Shown in pieces: positions 20,222 through 28,642 of a DNA stretch of 64,000 nucleotides. Positions within the stretch are counted from its first letter, which is position 1; every line of letters starts with the position of its first letter. Source of the stretch: Oligoflexales bacterium (GTDB lineage: Bacteria; Bdellovibrionota_B; Oligoflexia; Oligoflexales; Bog-1112); the NCBI GenBank assembly GCA_017985985.1, contig JAGNWK010000001.1:1-64000 (forward strand), read 5' to 3'. The notes beneath the pieces were generated by a model. That model saw only the letters and a program-made list of their open reading frames with translations. It did not search any database and was not told where the DNA came from. The position numbers and the translations under genes are program-made.

Positions 20222-21112
20222 GTGATTTTACGCCACCGGTTAGCAAAACAGAGAAAAAGATTGTGGTCCCTCTTTTTTGTGACCGCGTTGGTCTCGCCTT
20301 TCGTCTTTTTTTCATCAAAGATGAGACCGCTTGAACAAAAAGGTTCAGGTCTTGTCCTGCTTGGTCAGGAGGCCCTCTACACGGTTCAATATGCTTTCTT
20401 TAGAACTGTCGACTTTCTTCATTCGAGTTGGGAGAATTACTTTCATCTTGTGGGTGTCAGCCAGGAAAATTCTCACCTGAGAAAAGATATTATTTGGCTG
20501 AAAGCTAGGATGCTCGACTATGAACACCAGGTTACGGAGAGTTCGAGACTACGCAAGCTTCTCAACTTCTCAGAGATCTATAAGAAAAATTTGATTATCG
20601 CCGAAATTGTCGGCCAAATAGGCCACTTTCCTTTCCAAACCTTGCGGATTTCTCGAGGGAAGAAGCATGGTCTGAAGGTAGGTATGCCAGTTATCGCAGC
20701 GGATGGAGTCGTCGGCAGAATTTTGCGTGCCGGGTATCTTTTTTCAGATGTTCAGCTTCTGAGCGATACGAATTTCCATCTCGATGTGATTGTAGAGAGG
20801 ACAAGGGTAAGGGGTGTTCTCAATGGTGTCACAGAGAACCGCTGTCGTCTGCAACTGCCCCAACGTACAGATCTGCGTATCGGTGACACGATCATTACTT
20901 CAGGGGTTACCGGATCTTTCCCCAAAGGGCTTCCTGTTGGGATCGTGACTCGGATCAGCTACGAGTCGGATAATATCTCTCAGCTGATTTCCATTAAACC
21001 TTGGGTAGATTCGCAAAGTTTAGAAGAGGTGATGATCATAGCTCAAGTGAGCGCTGAGTTGGAGACGATAGAGGAGACAGCAGGATCTGCCTGGATGAGT
21101 ATAAAGGAGTAA
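20222..21112 (+). CDS. mreC: Rod shape-determining protein MreC
   Basis: About 296 residues from GTG 20222, chosen because AGGA lies 8 bp upstream; the frame is open from GTG 20192 inside mreB. A basic N-terminus and one helix (about 18-36) precede a coiled-coil segment and the periplasmic beta domain with GLKVGMPVIAADGVVGRI and GDTIITSGVTGSFPKGLPVG, the typical MreC blocks. It links MreB to PBP2 and RodA. Confidence 0.92.
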   Translation: MILRHRLAKQRKRLWSLFFVTALVSPFVFFSSKMRPLEQKGSGLVLLGQEALYTVQYAFFRTVDFLHSSWENYFHLVGVSQENSHLRKDIIWLKARMLDYEHQVTESSRLRKLLNFSEIYKKNLIIAEIVGQIGHFPFQTLRISRGKKHGLKVGMPVIAADGVVGRILRAGYLFSDVQLLSDTNFHLDVIVERTRVRGVLNGVTENRCRLQLPQRTDLRIGDTIITSGVTGSFPKGLPVGIVTRISYESDNISQLISIKPWVDSQSLEEVMIIAQVSAELETIEETAGSAWMSIKE

Positions 21113-21178
21113 CTGCGGTGCAAGAAGGGAGGGGAGTGTGAGGGGGCGAACGGTACGGGCCATCACAAAAAGAAGCTT

Positions 21179-21210
21179 TTTTAGAGAGGGCATTCCCCCC
21201 CTCTTTAGGA
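21179..21210. repeat. Palindrome family A element between mreC and mreD
   Basis: TTTTAGAGAGGG at 21179-21190 and CCCTCTTTAGGA at 21199-21210 form an imperfect hairpin around CATTCCCC. It sits in the 136-bp mreC-mreD spacer, an unusual place for an insertion within this operon. Confidence 0.5.
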
Positions 21211-21248
21211 TTCTCCCCCCTGGTGTCATCAAAGATGATGCCTAGTTA

Positions 21249-21764
21249 TTGAGAACTCGTATGCTGATCATGACCAATTGGAAGTTTTCTGTTTTATTTT
21301 TGTTGTTCTTGCTTACTCTACAGTGTTTTCTTATGCCGACGTGGTTTGGTCCTTGGCTCTACTGCGATCTTCTCACCACTTGGCTCTGTATTGTTTTTGT
21401 TCATGCCTCTGCTTTTCAAGCGGTGTACACGACGATCTTGACAGTACTGTTGCTTGAAACGCATGGGGCTAGTCCATTTGGGCTCTATCTGTGCTTTTAC
21501 TGGATATTGGGTTCACTGATCTTCCTTTTACGCAGTCATATTTCTTGGCAAAAGTATTCCCCTTGGCTCTCGTTGATCACCTGTGCTCAGCTATTCTTTG
21601 TCTGTCTCGAAGGTTTGGTCCACTTCTCTAAAGTAGGGAATTTGGCAATCATGGATTCGGGAGCCTTGTTTTATCCGTTGGTCAGGGTTCTTGCCAGTGT
21701 CCTAGGGGGCTGGCTTTTAAGCTATACCCTAGTTTTTAAAGTGCAGGAGGGAATCCAAAATTGA
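21249..21764 (+). CDS. mreD: Rod shape-determining protein MreD
   Basis: Up to 171 residues, hydrophobic with about five membrane helices, in the standard position after mreC. The start is uncertain: TTG 21249, ATG 21261 and ATG 21270 are all possible and none has a strong ribosome-binding site. MreD is poorly conserved in sequence, so the call rests on size, topology and position between mreC and the PBP2 gene. Confidence 0.85.
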   Translation: MRTRMLIMTNWKFSVLFLLFLLTLQCFLMPTWFGPWLYCDLLTTWLCIVFVHASAFQAVYTTILTVLLLETHGASPFGLYLCFYWILGSLIFLLRSHISWQKYSPWLSLITCAQLFFVCLEGLVHFSKVGNLAIMDSGALFYPLVRVLASVLGGWLLSYTLVFKVQEGIQN

Positions 21765-23635
21765 AGGATAGACACAGGGATGAGAGCCCGATTGCTGAGT
21801 CTCGATTTTTTGGGGTGAGCCTCCTTATCATCTTTGCTTTTGCGTCTTTTTCTGTACGGGCTTGGTATGTCCAAATTTATCGCGGTGAATATTATAGCCG
21901 GCTGTCCGAAAATAACCATATTCGTAGGATGGAAATTCCAGCTCCACGTGGGATGATCTATGATCGCCATGGTCAAGTCCTGTTGGGGAATAAGCCATTT
22001 TTCGATCTTGTTCTGATTCCTCAGTATGTAAAGAATGAAGAGAAAACATTAAAAATTTTAAGTGCCTTGCTACACATCCCTCTGGCAAAATTTAAAAAAG
22101 CAGTAAGGGATAGTTTTGAGCAGCCTAAGTTCTTGCCGATTACTCTCAGTCGCAATCTTTCTGTCCACGAGGTTGCGCTTGTCGAGGGGAATAAACCATT
22201 TCTCCCCGGCATCGATATCCAGATTGTGCCGCGACGTGATTACAAGGAGAACCCGGATACACCTGCTCATGTGGTCGGTTACATTGCCGAGATCAGTGGC
22301 TCTGAACTTAAAACAAGAAATGAGAATGAGGTGAACCCTTACCTGCCGGGGGATCTGGTTGGAAAACAGGGCCTGGAGGGCAAGTGGGAAGGCTTTCTGC
22401 GTGGTCGACGAGGTCATAAATTTATTCAGGTGGATGCTTTTGGACGGCAGACTGATCTGTTTGAAAAAGAAGGCTGGAAAACTCCGATCAAGGCAGCAGA
22501 GCCGGGAGCGGATCTCGTTCTTACGATCGATAAGAATCTCCAGAGTGCGGTTAAACAGGCCTTCCGGGGTAAATATGGAGCGGTTATCGTCTTGGATCCT
22601 CGCAGTGGAGAGATTCTTGCTATGCTTAGCTCGCCAGACTACGACCCCTCTCTTTATCAGGATGGCATCAGTCCTAATAAGTGGCAGTCGCTGATTTCAG
22701 ATCCCTTCAAGCCACTCTTTGATAAGACAACAGGGGGCAGCTTTGCGCCGGGGAGTGTGTATAAACCCGTGGTTGCTCTTGCCGCTTTGCAGGAAGGGAT
22801 CATCAACCAGCATTCCAGTTTTTTTTGTTCTGGATCCTATTCCTTGGGTCGAGATGTCTTTCATTGTCATCAGAGGCATGGACATGGAACAGTTAATTTA
22901 GCTCAGGCTATGGCCAAATCCTGTGACGTTTTCTTCTATAATCTTGGTATGGAGCTTGGGATCGATCGTATTGCCAAGTATGCGAAGGCCCTGGGTTTGG
23001 GGCAGAAGCTTGGGCTGGATCTCAATAAAGAAGAAGCCGGACTGATTCCTACGAGTGAATGGAAGAAAAAAACATATAAGAGCTCTTTCACCAGAGGGGA
23101 TGCTCCGCCGATATCAATAGGGCAGGGTGCCAATGTGATGACACCGTTACAAATAGTGAGTCTCTATTCTACGCTGGCCAATGGTGGCATTGTTTGGAAG
23201 CCTTTTCTGGTCAAGAAAGTCATGAACTCTATCGGAGAGACCCTGCAAGAGTTTCAGCCAAAGGCTATCCATCAAATCGATATCATCTCTGAAAAGCATA
23301 TGCAGTTTATGAGAGAGTTACTTCGTCAGGTTGTCATGAACGCAGACGGTACGGGTCGTCGCGCTCGGGTAGCCGATGTAACTGTGGCGGGGAAGACGGG
23401 TTCAGCTCAGGTTGTGAGCCTTAAGAAAAATAGAAATAGAGATCTGACGGTGAGTATGAAGTGGCAGGAGCACTCCCTGTTTGCAGGGTTTTCCCCAGCA
23501 GAACAAGCAGAGATAGCGGTCGCGGTGGTTAGTGAAAATGACACGGAAGGTGGCGGTGGGGTGGCTGCTGCGCCGATAGCGAAGAAGATTATTGAAGCCT
23601 ACTGGGAGCTTAAAAAGAAAAGGCCGCTGGGCTAA
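21761..23635 (+). CDS. mrdA: Penicillin-binding protein 2, elongation transpeptidase
   Basis: 624 residues from TTG overlapping the mreD stop (TTGA), with GGAGG 9 bp upstream. One N-terminal helix (about 15-35), the dimerisation domain with RRMEIPAPRGMIYDRHG, then the transpeptidase with Ser332 in GSVYK, the SCD motif (SCDVFFYNLG) and KTGSAQ at about 545. It cross-links lateral peptidoglycan together with RodA. All catalytic motifs are intact. Confidence 0.96.
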   Translation: MKDRHRDESPIAESRFFGVSLLIIFAFASFSVRAWYVQIYRGEYYSRLSENNHIRRMEIPAPRGMIYDRHGQVLLGNKPFFDLVLIPQYVKNEEKTLKILSALLHIPLAKFKKAVRDSFEQPKFLPITLSRNLSVHEVALVEGNKPFLPGIDIQIVPRRDYKENPDTPAHVVGYIAEISGSELKTRNENEVNPYLPGDLVGKQGLEGKWEGFLRGRRGHKFIQVDAFGRQTDLFEKEGWKTPIKAAEPGADLVLTIDKNLQSAVKQAFRGKYGAVIVLDPRSGEILAMLSSPDYDPSLYQDGISPNKWQSLISDPFKPLFDKTTGGSFAPGSVYKPVVALAALQEGIINQHSSFFCSGSYSLGRDVFHCHQRHGHGTVNLAQAMAKSCDVFFYNLGMELGIDRIAKYAKALGLGQKLGLDLNKEEAGLIPTSEWKKKTYKSSFTRGDAPPISIGQGANVMTPLQIVSLYSTLANGGIVWKPFLVKKVMNSIGETLQEFQPKAIHQIDIISEKHMQFMRELLRQVVMNADGTGRRARVADVTVAGKTGSAQVVSLKKNRNRDLTVSMKWQEHSLFAGFSPAEQAEIAVAVVSENDTEGGGGVAAAPIAKKIIEAYWELKKKRPLG

Positions 23636-23671
23636 ATTCTTCTTTCGCATTGACGAGGGTTCTCCATTTTT

Positions 23672-23750
23672 CGTCATTGCGAGGAGCCGTAGGCGACGAA
23701 GCAATCTTGCCTTTTAAACCGAGATTGCTTCGCTATCGCTCAGAATGACG
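23672..23750. repeat. Interspersed palindromic repeat (family C) between mrdA and rodA
   Basis: CGTCATTGCGAGGAGCC... at 23672-23707 and its near-complement ending ...CAGAATGACG at 23722-23750 form a long stem around TTGCCTTTTAAACCG. The motif resembles the CGTCATTGCGAGCGAAG-type repeats scattered through many intracellular bacterial genomes. Related sequence recurs near 56461. It separates mrdA from rodA by 173 bp. Confidence 0.75.
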
Positions 23751-23808
23751 AGGTTCTCCATGTATACTTCGACAAGCTGCCGTTCCTAACATGTGTAAGG
23801 TCTGACTG

Positions 23809-24942
23809 ATGAAACGTGTCCCCGGAAATTTACAAGATATATCGAGTCGGAAGAAGCCTCTTTTTTCGCCTCAGATTGTTATTCTCACGAGTCTGTTTCT
23901 GCTTCTGTCTTGCATTGGCATGATGAATTTATATAGCGCGGGGACAGAGAGTTCTCATTTTTATACTCAACTTAAGCACATGGGCCTCGGCTTTCTTGTG
24001 TTTTGTTTGATTGGTTGGGTTGTTCCTCTGCATATTTTCAATACCTATGCTTACGTCCTGTATGGGGGGGTGCTTTGCAGTTTGGTAGCGGTTCTGATTT
24101 TTGGGCATAGTGCGGGGGGAGCTAAGCGTTGGCTCGATCTTGGCATCATTGGAGGCCAACCTTCCGAATTTGCCAAGTTGACGATGAGTTGTTTTATAGC
24201 CAAATTTTTCTATGCCCATCGTTCTTTGCATACCTATGAGTTGAAAGATCTCCTCTTTGTCTTTATTGCGATTGCGGCTTACTTTGTTCTTATTTTTATA
24301 CAGCCTGACTTTGGGACGGCTGGGGTCTGTCTCCTCATTGCTTCCGCTCAACTTGCTTTTATACGTTTCCGTATCCCTAAGAAAGTCCTTATAGCCCTAT
24401 CGGTTGGCGCCAGTCTAGCTCTGGCTGTTGGTTGGCTTTTTTTATTGAGACCTTATCAAAAACTGCGCATTTTAAATCTGATCAATCCAGATCTTGATCC
24501 TATGGGCTCTGGGTATAATTCATTGCAATCGCTTGTAGCCATAGGGAGTGGTAGTTTTTGGGGGAAGGGTTTTTTCAAGGGGACACAGACGCAGTTGCAG
24601 TTTTTACCCGCCAGGCACACAGATTTCATCTTTTCCGTTTTTGCAGAAGAACAAGGTTTTATGGGGGTGAGTCTCGTTTTTCTTGTTTTCTCCGCGATAG
24701 CCTACATCAGTTTAAACATAGCCCGAGATGCGAAGAACACTTTCGATGCGCTGCTAGCCATAGGTGTTCTTTCCCTGATCTATATAGAATTCTCTATCAA
24801 CATCGCTATGGTTTTTGGGATGTTTCCTGTGGTGGGTGTTCCTCTTCCCTTCTTTTCTTATGGAGGAACGGCTTTGATTACAGCTTGCGCTTCTATGGGG
24901 CTTCTGGTCGCTATAGAGCGGGATGGTTTTCGCGAAAACTGA
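23809..24942 (+). CDS. rodA: Lipid II polymerase RodA, SEDS family
   Basis: 377 residues with about ten membrane helices. Family blocks are present: GGAKRWLDLG with the Lys-Arg-Trp pair, the QPSEFAKL motif, IFIQPDFGTA with the conserved Asp, and the C-terminal PVVGVPLPFFSYGGTA. It polymerises glycan strands for the rod complex with PBP2. It is the last gene of the cluster, convergent with the ccm genes. Confidence 0.95.
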   Translation: MKRVPGNLQDISSRKKPLFSPQIVILTSLFLLLSCIGMMNLYSAGTESSHFYTQLKHMGLGFLVFCLIGWVVPLHIFNTYAYVLYGGVLCSLVAVLIFGHSAGGAKRWLDLGIIGGQPSEFAKLTMSCFIAKFFYAHRSLHTYELKDLLFVFIAIAAYFVLIFIQPDFGTAGVCLLIASAQLAFIRFRIPKKVLIALSVGASLALAVGWLFLLRPYQKLRILNLINPDLDPMGSGYNSLQSLVAIGSGSFWGKGFFKGTQTQLQFLPARHTDFIFSVFAEEQGFMGVSLVFLVFSAIAYISLNIARDAKNTFDALLAIGVLSLIYIEFSINIAMVFGMFPVVGVPLPFFSYGGTALITACASMGLLVAIERDGFREN

Positions 24943-24944
24943 AC

Positions 24945-25529
24945 TTATCTTTTAGGAGCTGGGGGGCCAAGAATTTTTTGAACCTGCTTTTCTAGGAAGG
25001 CCAGATCCATGGGGCCTGCCTCTCTGTGTTGAATGATCCCTGTGCGATCGATGAAGAATGTCTCGGGAACTCCTGTTACCCCATATTCGATAGCGATATG
25101 CCCTTCGGTATCGATAGCAAGGTCATAGCTTTTACCAAGGCGTTGAGCAGCTGCTAGCGCATCAGTCTTTTGATCAAAAATAGAGATGCCGAGCACACGG
25201 AGGCCATCTCCTTGATATTTTTGCCAGAGAGCCTCAAGCTCCTTAGCCTCTTCTTGACAGCTGTCACACCAGCTTGCCCAAAAATTGAGAACGAGAGCTG
25301 TTCCTTTAAAGTCATCGAGTGAAGTTGATGTTTGAGATGAGTCGGGCTTCTTGACAGCTTCTTTTCGCAGTCTAGCTTGCTGGAGCGATTCGGTTGAAAA
25401 AGCTGGAGCTGTCTTGCCAAGCAGGTGGGATGGCCTATGGTTTGGATTCATCGAGAGCCCTTTGAAAAGCACATAGGTGAATCCACCGAGAAGAAGCAGT
25501 CCTAGGAAGAGGGGCAAACGAGCTTTCAT
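24945..25529 (-). CDS. ccmG: Membrane-tethered thioredoxin, CcmG/DsbE-like
   Basis: 194 residues: an N-terminal helix (about 4-24), then a thioredoxin fold with WASWCDSC (CxxC at 88-91), the DTEGHIAIEYGVTGVPETFFIDR block and a cis-Pro in GVPE. The start overlaps the ccmE stop (ATGA). In system I cytochrome c maturation it reduces the apocytochrome CxxCH thiols; position after ccmE supports this over a general TlpA/ResA role. Confidence 0.85.
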   Translation of the reverse strand: MKARLPLFLGLLLLGGFTYVLFKGLSMNPNHRPSHLLGKTAPAFSTESLQQARLRKEAVKKPDSSQTSTSLDDFKGTALVLNFWASWCDSCQEEAKELEALWQKYQGDGLRVLGISIFDQKTDALAAAQRLGKSYDLAIDTEGHIAIEYGVTGVPETFFIDRTGIIQHREAGPMDLAFLEKQVQKILGPPAPKR

Positions 25530-25990
25530 TCCGGTCCTTTTTTTGTGCTGAAGAGGGACTTTTTAACAAGTTCAGATTCAAGAGAGGGGTGGATGTCGGG
25601 ACGCTTGTATTCTTCTGAATGTTTGACTAACAATTTAGAAGCTGCAAAAGAACTAAAATCTGAGGAGAGCTGTCCCTCAGCAATGACCCCAGAGTTTTCT
25701 TTAAAAAGATCAGGAGGAGTCCCTCGATACGATACGAGGAGTTCAGTCGCATCAAGATCACTTAAAATAAAATCAATTTGAAGATTTTTCCTATCTCTCA
25801 CAATAGATCCTGATTTCACCATTCCACCGATCCGAATCTTACCCGATCTCTTCTGTGGGTTTAAATCTGCTAATTCTTTTGGTGTGTAGTAGTACACGGA
25901 ATTGTTATCTAGGCTTAGAAAGGAGGTGATAGCGATGGCTGCAATAAGCACAGCCCAACAGATGCTCTTAAGTCGTTTTCTTCCACTCAT
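25526..25990 (-). CDS. ccmE: Cytochrome c maturation heme chaperone CcmE
   Basis: 154 residues from ATG 25990; a longer frame exists upstream, but this start overlaps the ccmD stop (ATGA) and gives normal CcmE length. One helix at about 9-27, then the OB-fold periplasmic domain with RIGGMVKSGSI. The heme-binding motif is KHSEEY, with His124 as the covalent attachment site and Tyr128. It carries heme to the cytochrome c lyase. Confidence 0.92.
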   Translation of the reverse strand: MSGRKRLKSICWAVLIAAIAITSFLSLDNNSVYYYTPKELADLNPQKRSGKIRIGGMVKSGSIVRDRKNLQIDFILSDLDATELLVSYRGTPPDLFKENSGVIAEGQLSSDFSSFAASKLLVKHSEEYKRPDIHPSLESELVKKSLFSTKKGPE

Positions 25991-26154
25991 GCTTCTCCCT
26001 CCCCGGATTTGGTGCTTTCTAGCTCCTGTTTTAGAGCGAATAGATGTCTTCTGAGCTGAGCTCTCTGCCATAGGATATATGTGCTGAACCCAAAAATGAG
26101 GATAACGGCACTGAGATAGGCCATAAAAATAAATGGCTGAGCATTTTGGATCAT
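25987..26154 (-). CDS. ccmD: Heme exporter small subunit CcmD
   Basis: 55 residues. One transmembrane helix (FIFMAYLSAVILIFGFSTYI) is followed by a basic amphipathic tail with LRRHLFALKQELE, the CcmD layout. The stop overlaps the ccmE start (ATGA). CcmD helps release holo-CcmE from CcmC and the CcmAB transporter. Sequence conservation in CcmD is weak; topology, size and coupling to ccmE make the call. Confidence 0.85.
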   Translation of the reverse strand: MIQNAQPFIFMAYLSAVILIFGFSTYILWQRAQLRRHLFALKQELESTKSGEGEA

Positions 26155-26186
26155 AGCTTAAAGCTCATGTTGCAATTTGTTCAAAG

Positions 26187-26211
26187 CCTCGAGCGAAGTC
26201 GAGGGGTCTCG
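26187..26211. repeat. Half-copy of a family C palindromic repeat
   Basis: CCTCGAGCGAAGTCGAGGGG followed by TCTCG matches one arm of the long hairpin at 59652-59727. It lies upstream of ccmD in a 186-bp spacer. Confidence 0.6.
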
Positions 26212-26301
26212 AATCTATACCATAGGATTAGCATGATAGAGAATAGTTCTTGCTGTTGAGATAGGTGCAAGGATGGTTAGGGTCGATGCAAGGAGGGGGC
26301 A

Positions 26302-26327
26302 GGGGGGAAGCTGTGTAGCTGGTTCCC
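26302..26327. repeat. Palindrome family B element
   Basis: GGGGGAAGCT and AGCTGGTTCCC form a short bulged hairpin, followed by ATAAAAAAA. It shares CAGCTGGTTCCC-like sequence with elements near 12642 and 31473. It lies just beyond the 3' end of the PilZ gene. Confidence 0.45.
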
Positions 26328-26340
26328 ATAAAAAAAGCAA

Positions 26341-26730
26341 CTAAGTGACTTCAGCATCGTTGATGGAAAGTTTGTATTCAAGGAAGTCTATGAGTTTCTT
26401 TTCGTCCTCTGGTTCTATCTGAACAATTTTAACAGCGATCCCTGGCCCAGTTCTTTGTGCCTCTGGGTCCGAGGGGTAGACAACCCGAGCCATCTTCCCA
26501 TTGAAGAAGACTCGTTTATCTGGGCCGCCAAGTTCCATCCAGATTTCCATAATGCTCGAGGGAGTAAAGGGAAAGCGTCCCGGCTTTTCAAATTCTAGAA
26601 AGAAGCCTTTATTGGAGACGTCTTTTGACATGAGGTCATATCGAACTGTTGATCCAATAGAACCCATGATAACCTTCAGTGGTTCTTTGAGTAGGATTCT
26701 TACTGTTCGTCGATTTTCTCTTCCTGACAT
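26341..26730 (-). CDS. PilZ-domain protein
   Basis: 129 residues, essentially one PilZ domain. RRTVR at 7-11 and DVSNKGFF near 37-44 match the cyclic-di-GMP-binding RxxxR and D/NxSxxG motifs. No other domain or membrane segment. It is likely a stand-alone c-di-GMP receptor; its target is unknown, and no GGDEF or EAL gene occurs in the window. Confidence 0.82.
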   Translation of the reverse strand: MSGRENRRTVRILLKEPLKVIMGSIGSTVRYDLMSKDVSNKGFFLEFEKPGRFPFTPSSIMEIWMELGGPDKRVFFNGKMARVVYPSDPEAQRTGPGIAVKIVQIEPEDEKKLIDFLEYKLSINDAEVT

Positions 26731-26784
26731 GTTCTTGTCCTAGCAAAAGGTCTGCAGGATCTATCGTCACAAGGGAGAATTACT

Positions 26785-27330
26785 TTAGAGATTTTCCAGA
26801 AGAAAGTAACACGCCCCCCTGTGCTCCTGATCGGATTCTGGTTCGTCCGTCTCAATAACGAGGAGGGTTAGATCTTTGATAGGTCGAAACCCTCTGTTTT
26901 TAAAGAGTTTATGAGCTATCTGCATGCTTTGTGTGGCCTCTAAGTAGAGTCTTCTATACCCGAGGTATTTGGCGGCTTCGATACTTCTATCAAGAAGAGC
27001 TCGTCCGAGGCCGTGCCCTCGGTAGTCAGGATCGACGACCAGATCGCGGATCTCACCAACCCCTTCGCTTGAGGGAAGGCCATGCAGAGGACCTAGTCCC
27101 ACACAGGCCGCTGTGCGAGAGGGGTGGATGATCTCATCTTTAGCCACTAGGAAGTGGCAGCCTTCTTGGGAATAGCTTTCATAAAGATTTTTTAAGCGTC
27201 GAAAAGTTGAGACGAGTATGCATTTTCTTTCATCGAAGATATCTAGGTTGCGATGTAGGAGCTCACAGACCGGAGCTTCATCTTCGCGAGAAAGGTGCTG
27301 AATACTGATATTTTCAATGCTCGTGCTCAT
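26785..27330 (-). CDS. GNAT-family N-acetyltransferase
   Basis: 181 residues. The acetyl-CoA-binding motif is VVDPDYRGHGLGRALLD (RGHGLG near 108-113), with the later YLGYRRLYLEATQ and LFKNRGFRPI strands typical of GNAT enzymes, including the ArgA-like subgroup. The substrate is unknown. It lies 19 bp downstream of the phosphofructokinase gene and may be co-transcribed with it. Confidence 0.82.
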   Translation of the reverse strand: MSTSIENISIQHLSREDEAPVCELLHRNLDIFDERKCILVSTFRRLKNLYESYSQEGCHFLVAKDEIIHPSRTAACVGLGPLHGLPSSEGVGEIRDLVVDPDYRGHGLGRALLDRSIEAAKYLGYRRLYLEATQSMQIAHKLFKNRGFRPIKDLTLLVIETDEPESDQEHRGACYFLLENL

Positions 27331-27349
27331 GGGGTACTCCAGTTAAAGA

Positions 27350-28408
27350 TTATCTTCCTAGACAAATACCCGTCGCTTCTGCTGTCAGGAGGATCTCATC
27401 TTGTAGAGATAGTTGGGCCCTTGCAAAACGCGCTATGTCTGCATAAGCAGTATCGGAGATGTGTTGACCTTTGAGGACGACGATGCGGTTGAATTGTTTT
27501 TGCTTGACTAAGTGGTACGCATGAACAGCAAAACGGGCTGCTAGGATTCTATCCTCTGGATTTGGGGTTCCCCCTCTTTGCAAATGCCCAAGTACGGTGA
27601 CCCTCGTATCCATGTTGGTTTTTTGGAAGAGTTCGCGGGCGATAAGTTGACTGATTCCTCCTAGATTCTTTGTGCCAGACGTCTCCTCTTTATAAAGGGC
27701 GTCCCCACCTTGGCTTCGGGCTCCTTCGGACACGACGATCACGGAGAAGTTTCTACCCCTAGAACTTCTGTCTTGAATCTTCTTTAACATAGCGGTGTAG
27801 TCGAAAGGAATTTCAGGAATCAAAATGACATGGGCACCTCCAGCTAGTCCGCCGTGTAGAGCTATGTACCCGGAGTCTCGACCCATCACTTCGAGGAGCA
27901 TGATGCGATCATGGGATTCGGCTGTTGAGCGCAGTCGCAGAACGGATTCAGCGACTAAATCGACACAGCTCGCAAAACCTATCGTTCTGTCGGTTCCAGG
28001 GAGATCGTTGTCGATAGTCTTTGGTATCCCTATAATGGGAATACCGTTTTCCATGAGATCGACGGCTAGGCCTTGAGTTCCTTCTCCGCCGATGAGGATG
28101 AGGGTGTCGAGCTTAAGTTCCGTCATCCCTTGCTTGATGGCCTCAATTTTTTTTGATTTCTCAGGTCCGACGAGAGGGTTCCCTTTATTGTGGGTTCCTA
28201 TGATAGTGCCACCTCTGCAGAGAATATCAGTTACGTCTGGAAGGGTGAGTTCCGTATAACGTAGCGGTCTTTCCATTAAGCCGTTAATGCTGTCATAGAT
28301 TCCCACAATTTGGACGGACTTATCTTGACTGGCAGCTTGAACGAGAGCCCGAATCGCTGCGTTGAGTCCTGGACAATCACCTCCTCCGGTGCAAATTCCT
28401 ATTCTCAC
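27350..28408 (-). CDS. pfkA: 6-phosphofructokinase, mixed ATP/PPi-type signature
   Basis: 352 residues from GTG 28408, chosen because AAGGAG lies 5 bp upstream and the protein then begins RIGICTGGGDCPGLNA, as in the family. Fructose-6-phosphate motif PKTIDNDLPGTD and GHLQRGGTPNPEDR are intact. At the E. coli 104 position it has Gly (GGEGT), as in ATP enzymes; at position 124 it has Lys (PKTIDND), as in PPi enzymes and some ATP enzymes. ATP use seems more likely. It phosphorylates fructose-6-phosphate in glycolysis. Confidence 0.9.
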   Translation of the reverse strand: MRIGICTGGGDCPGLNAAIRALVQAASQDKSVQIVGIYDSINGLMERPLRYTELTLPDVTDILCRGGTIIGTHNKGNPLVGPEKSKKIEAIKQGMTELKLDTLILIGGEGTQGLAVDLMENGIPIIGIPKTIDNDLPGTDRTIGFASCVDLVAESVLRLRSTAESHDRIMLLEVMGRDSGYIALHGGLAGGAHVILIPEIPFDYTAMLKKIQDRSSRGRNFSVIVVSEGARSQGGDALYKEETSGTKNLGGISQLIARELFQKTNMDTRVTVLGHLQRGGTPNPEDRILAARFAVHAYHLVKQKQFNRIVVLKGQHISDTAYADIARFARAQLSLQDEILLTAEATGICLGR

Positions 28409-28642
28409 TCGATCTCCTTCAGTGTTTTTCACCTAAGTTTGGGGTCTACAGTCCTAGCTGATTCTTGCTAGCCTAGCAGGAGAATAAACTCAGGTGTCTC
28501 AGTCTTTAGATTTTGGTAAACGGGAATTATATTTGTAACATACCTTGAGAGCCGCTGACAAATCACAGCTCGATGGGATAACGCCCTTCTTTTTGGCGTG
28601 AGTTAGGGAGAGCTTACGACTGCGGTTTCGATCTTTGCAAAC

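Noticed and set aside
24558-24995. 145-codon frame overlapping rodA
   Set aside because: Same-strand shadow of conserved RodA sequence, rich in Cys/Arg/Phe from frame-shifted membrane codons.
25991-26071. Longer start for ccmE
   Set aside because: The extra residues are the overlapping ccmD coding region in another frame; the ATGA overlap supports the start at 25990.
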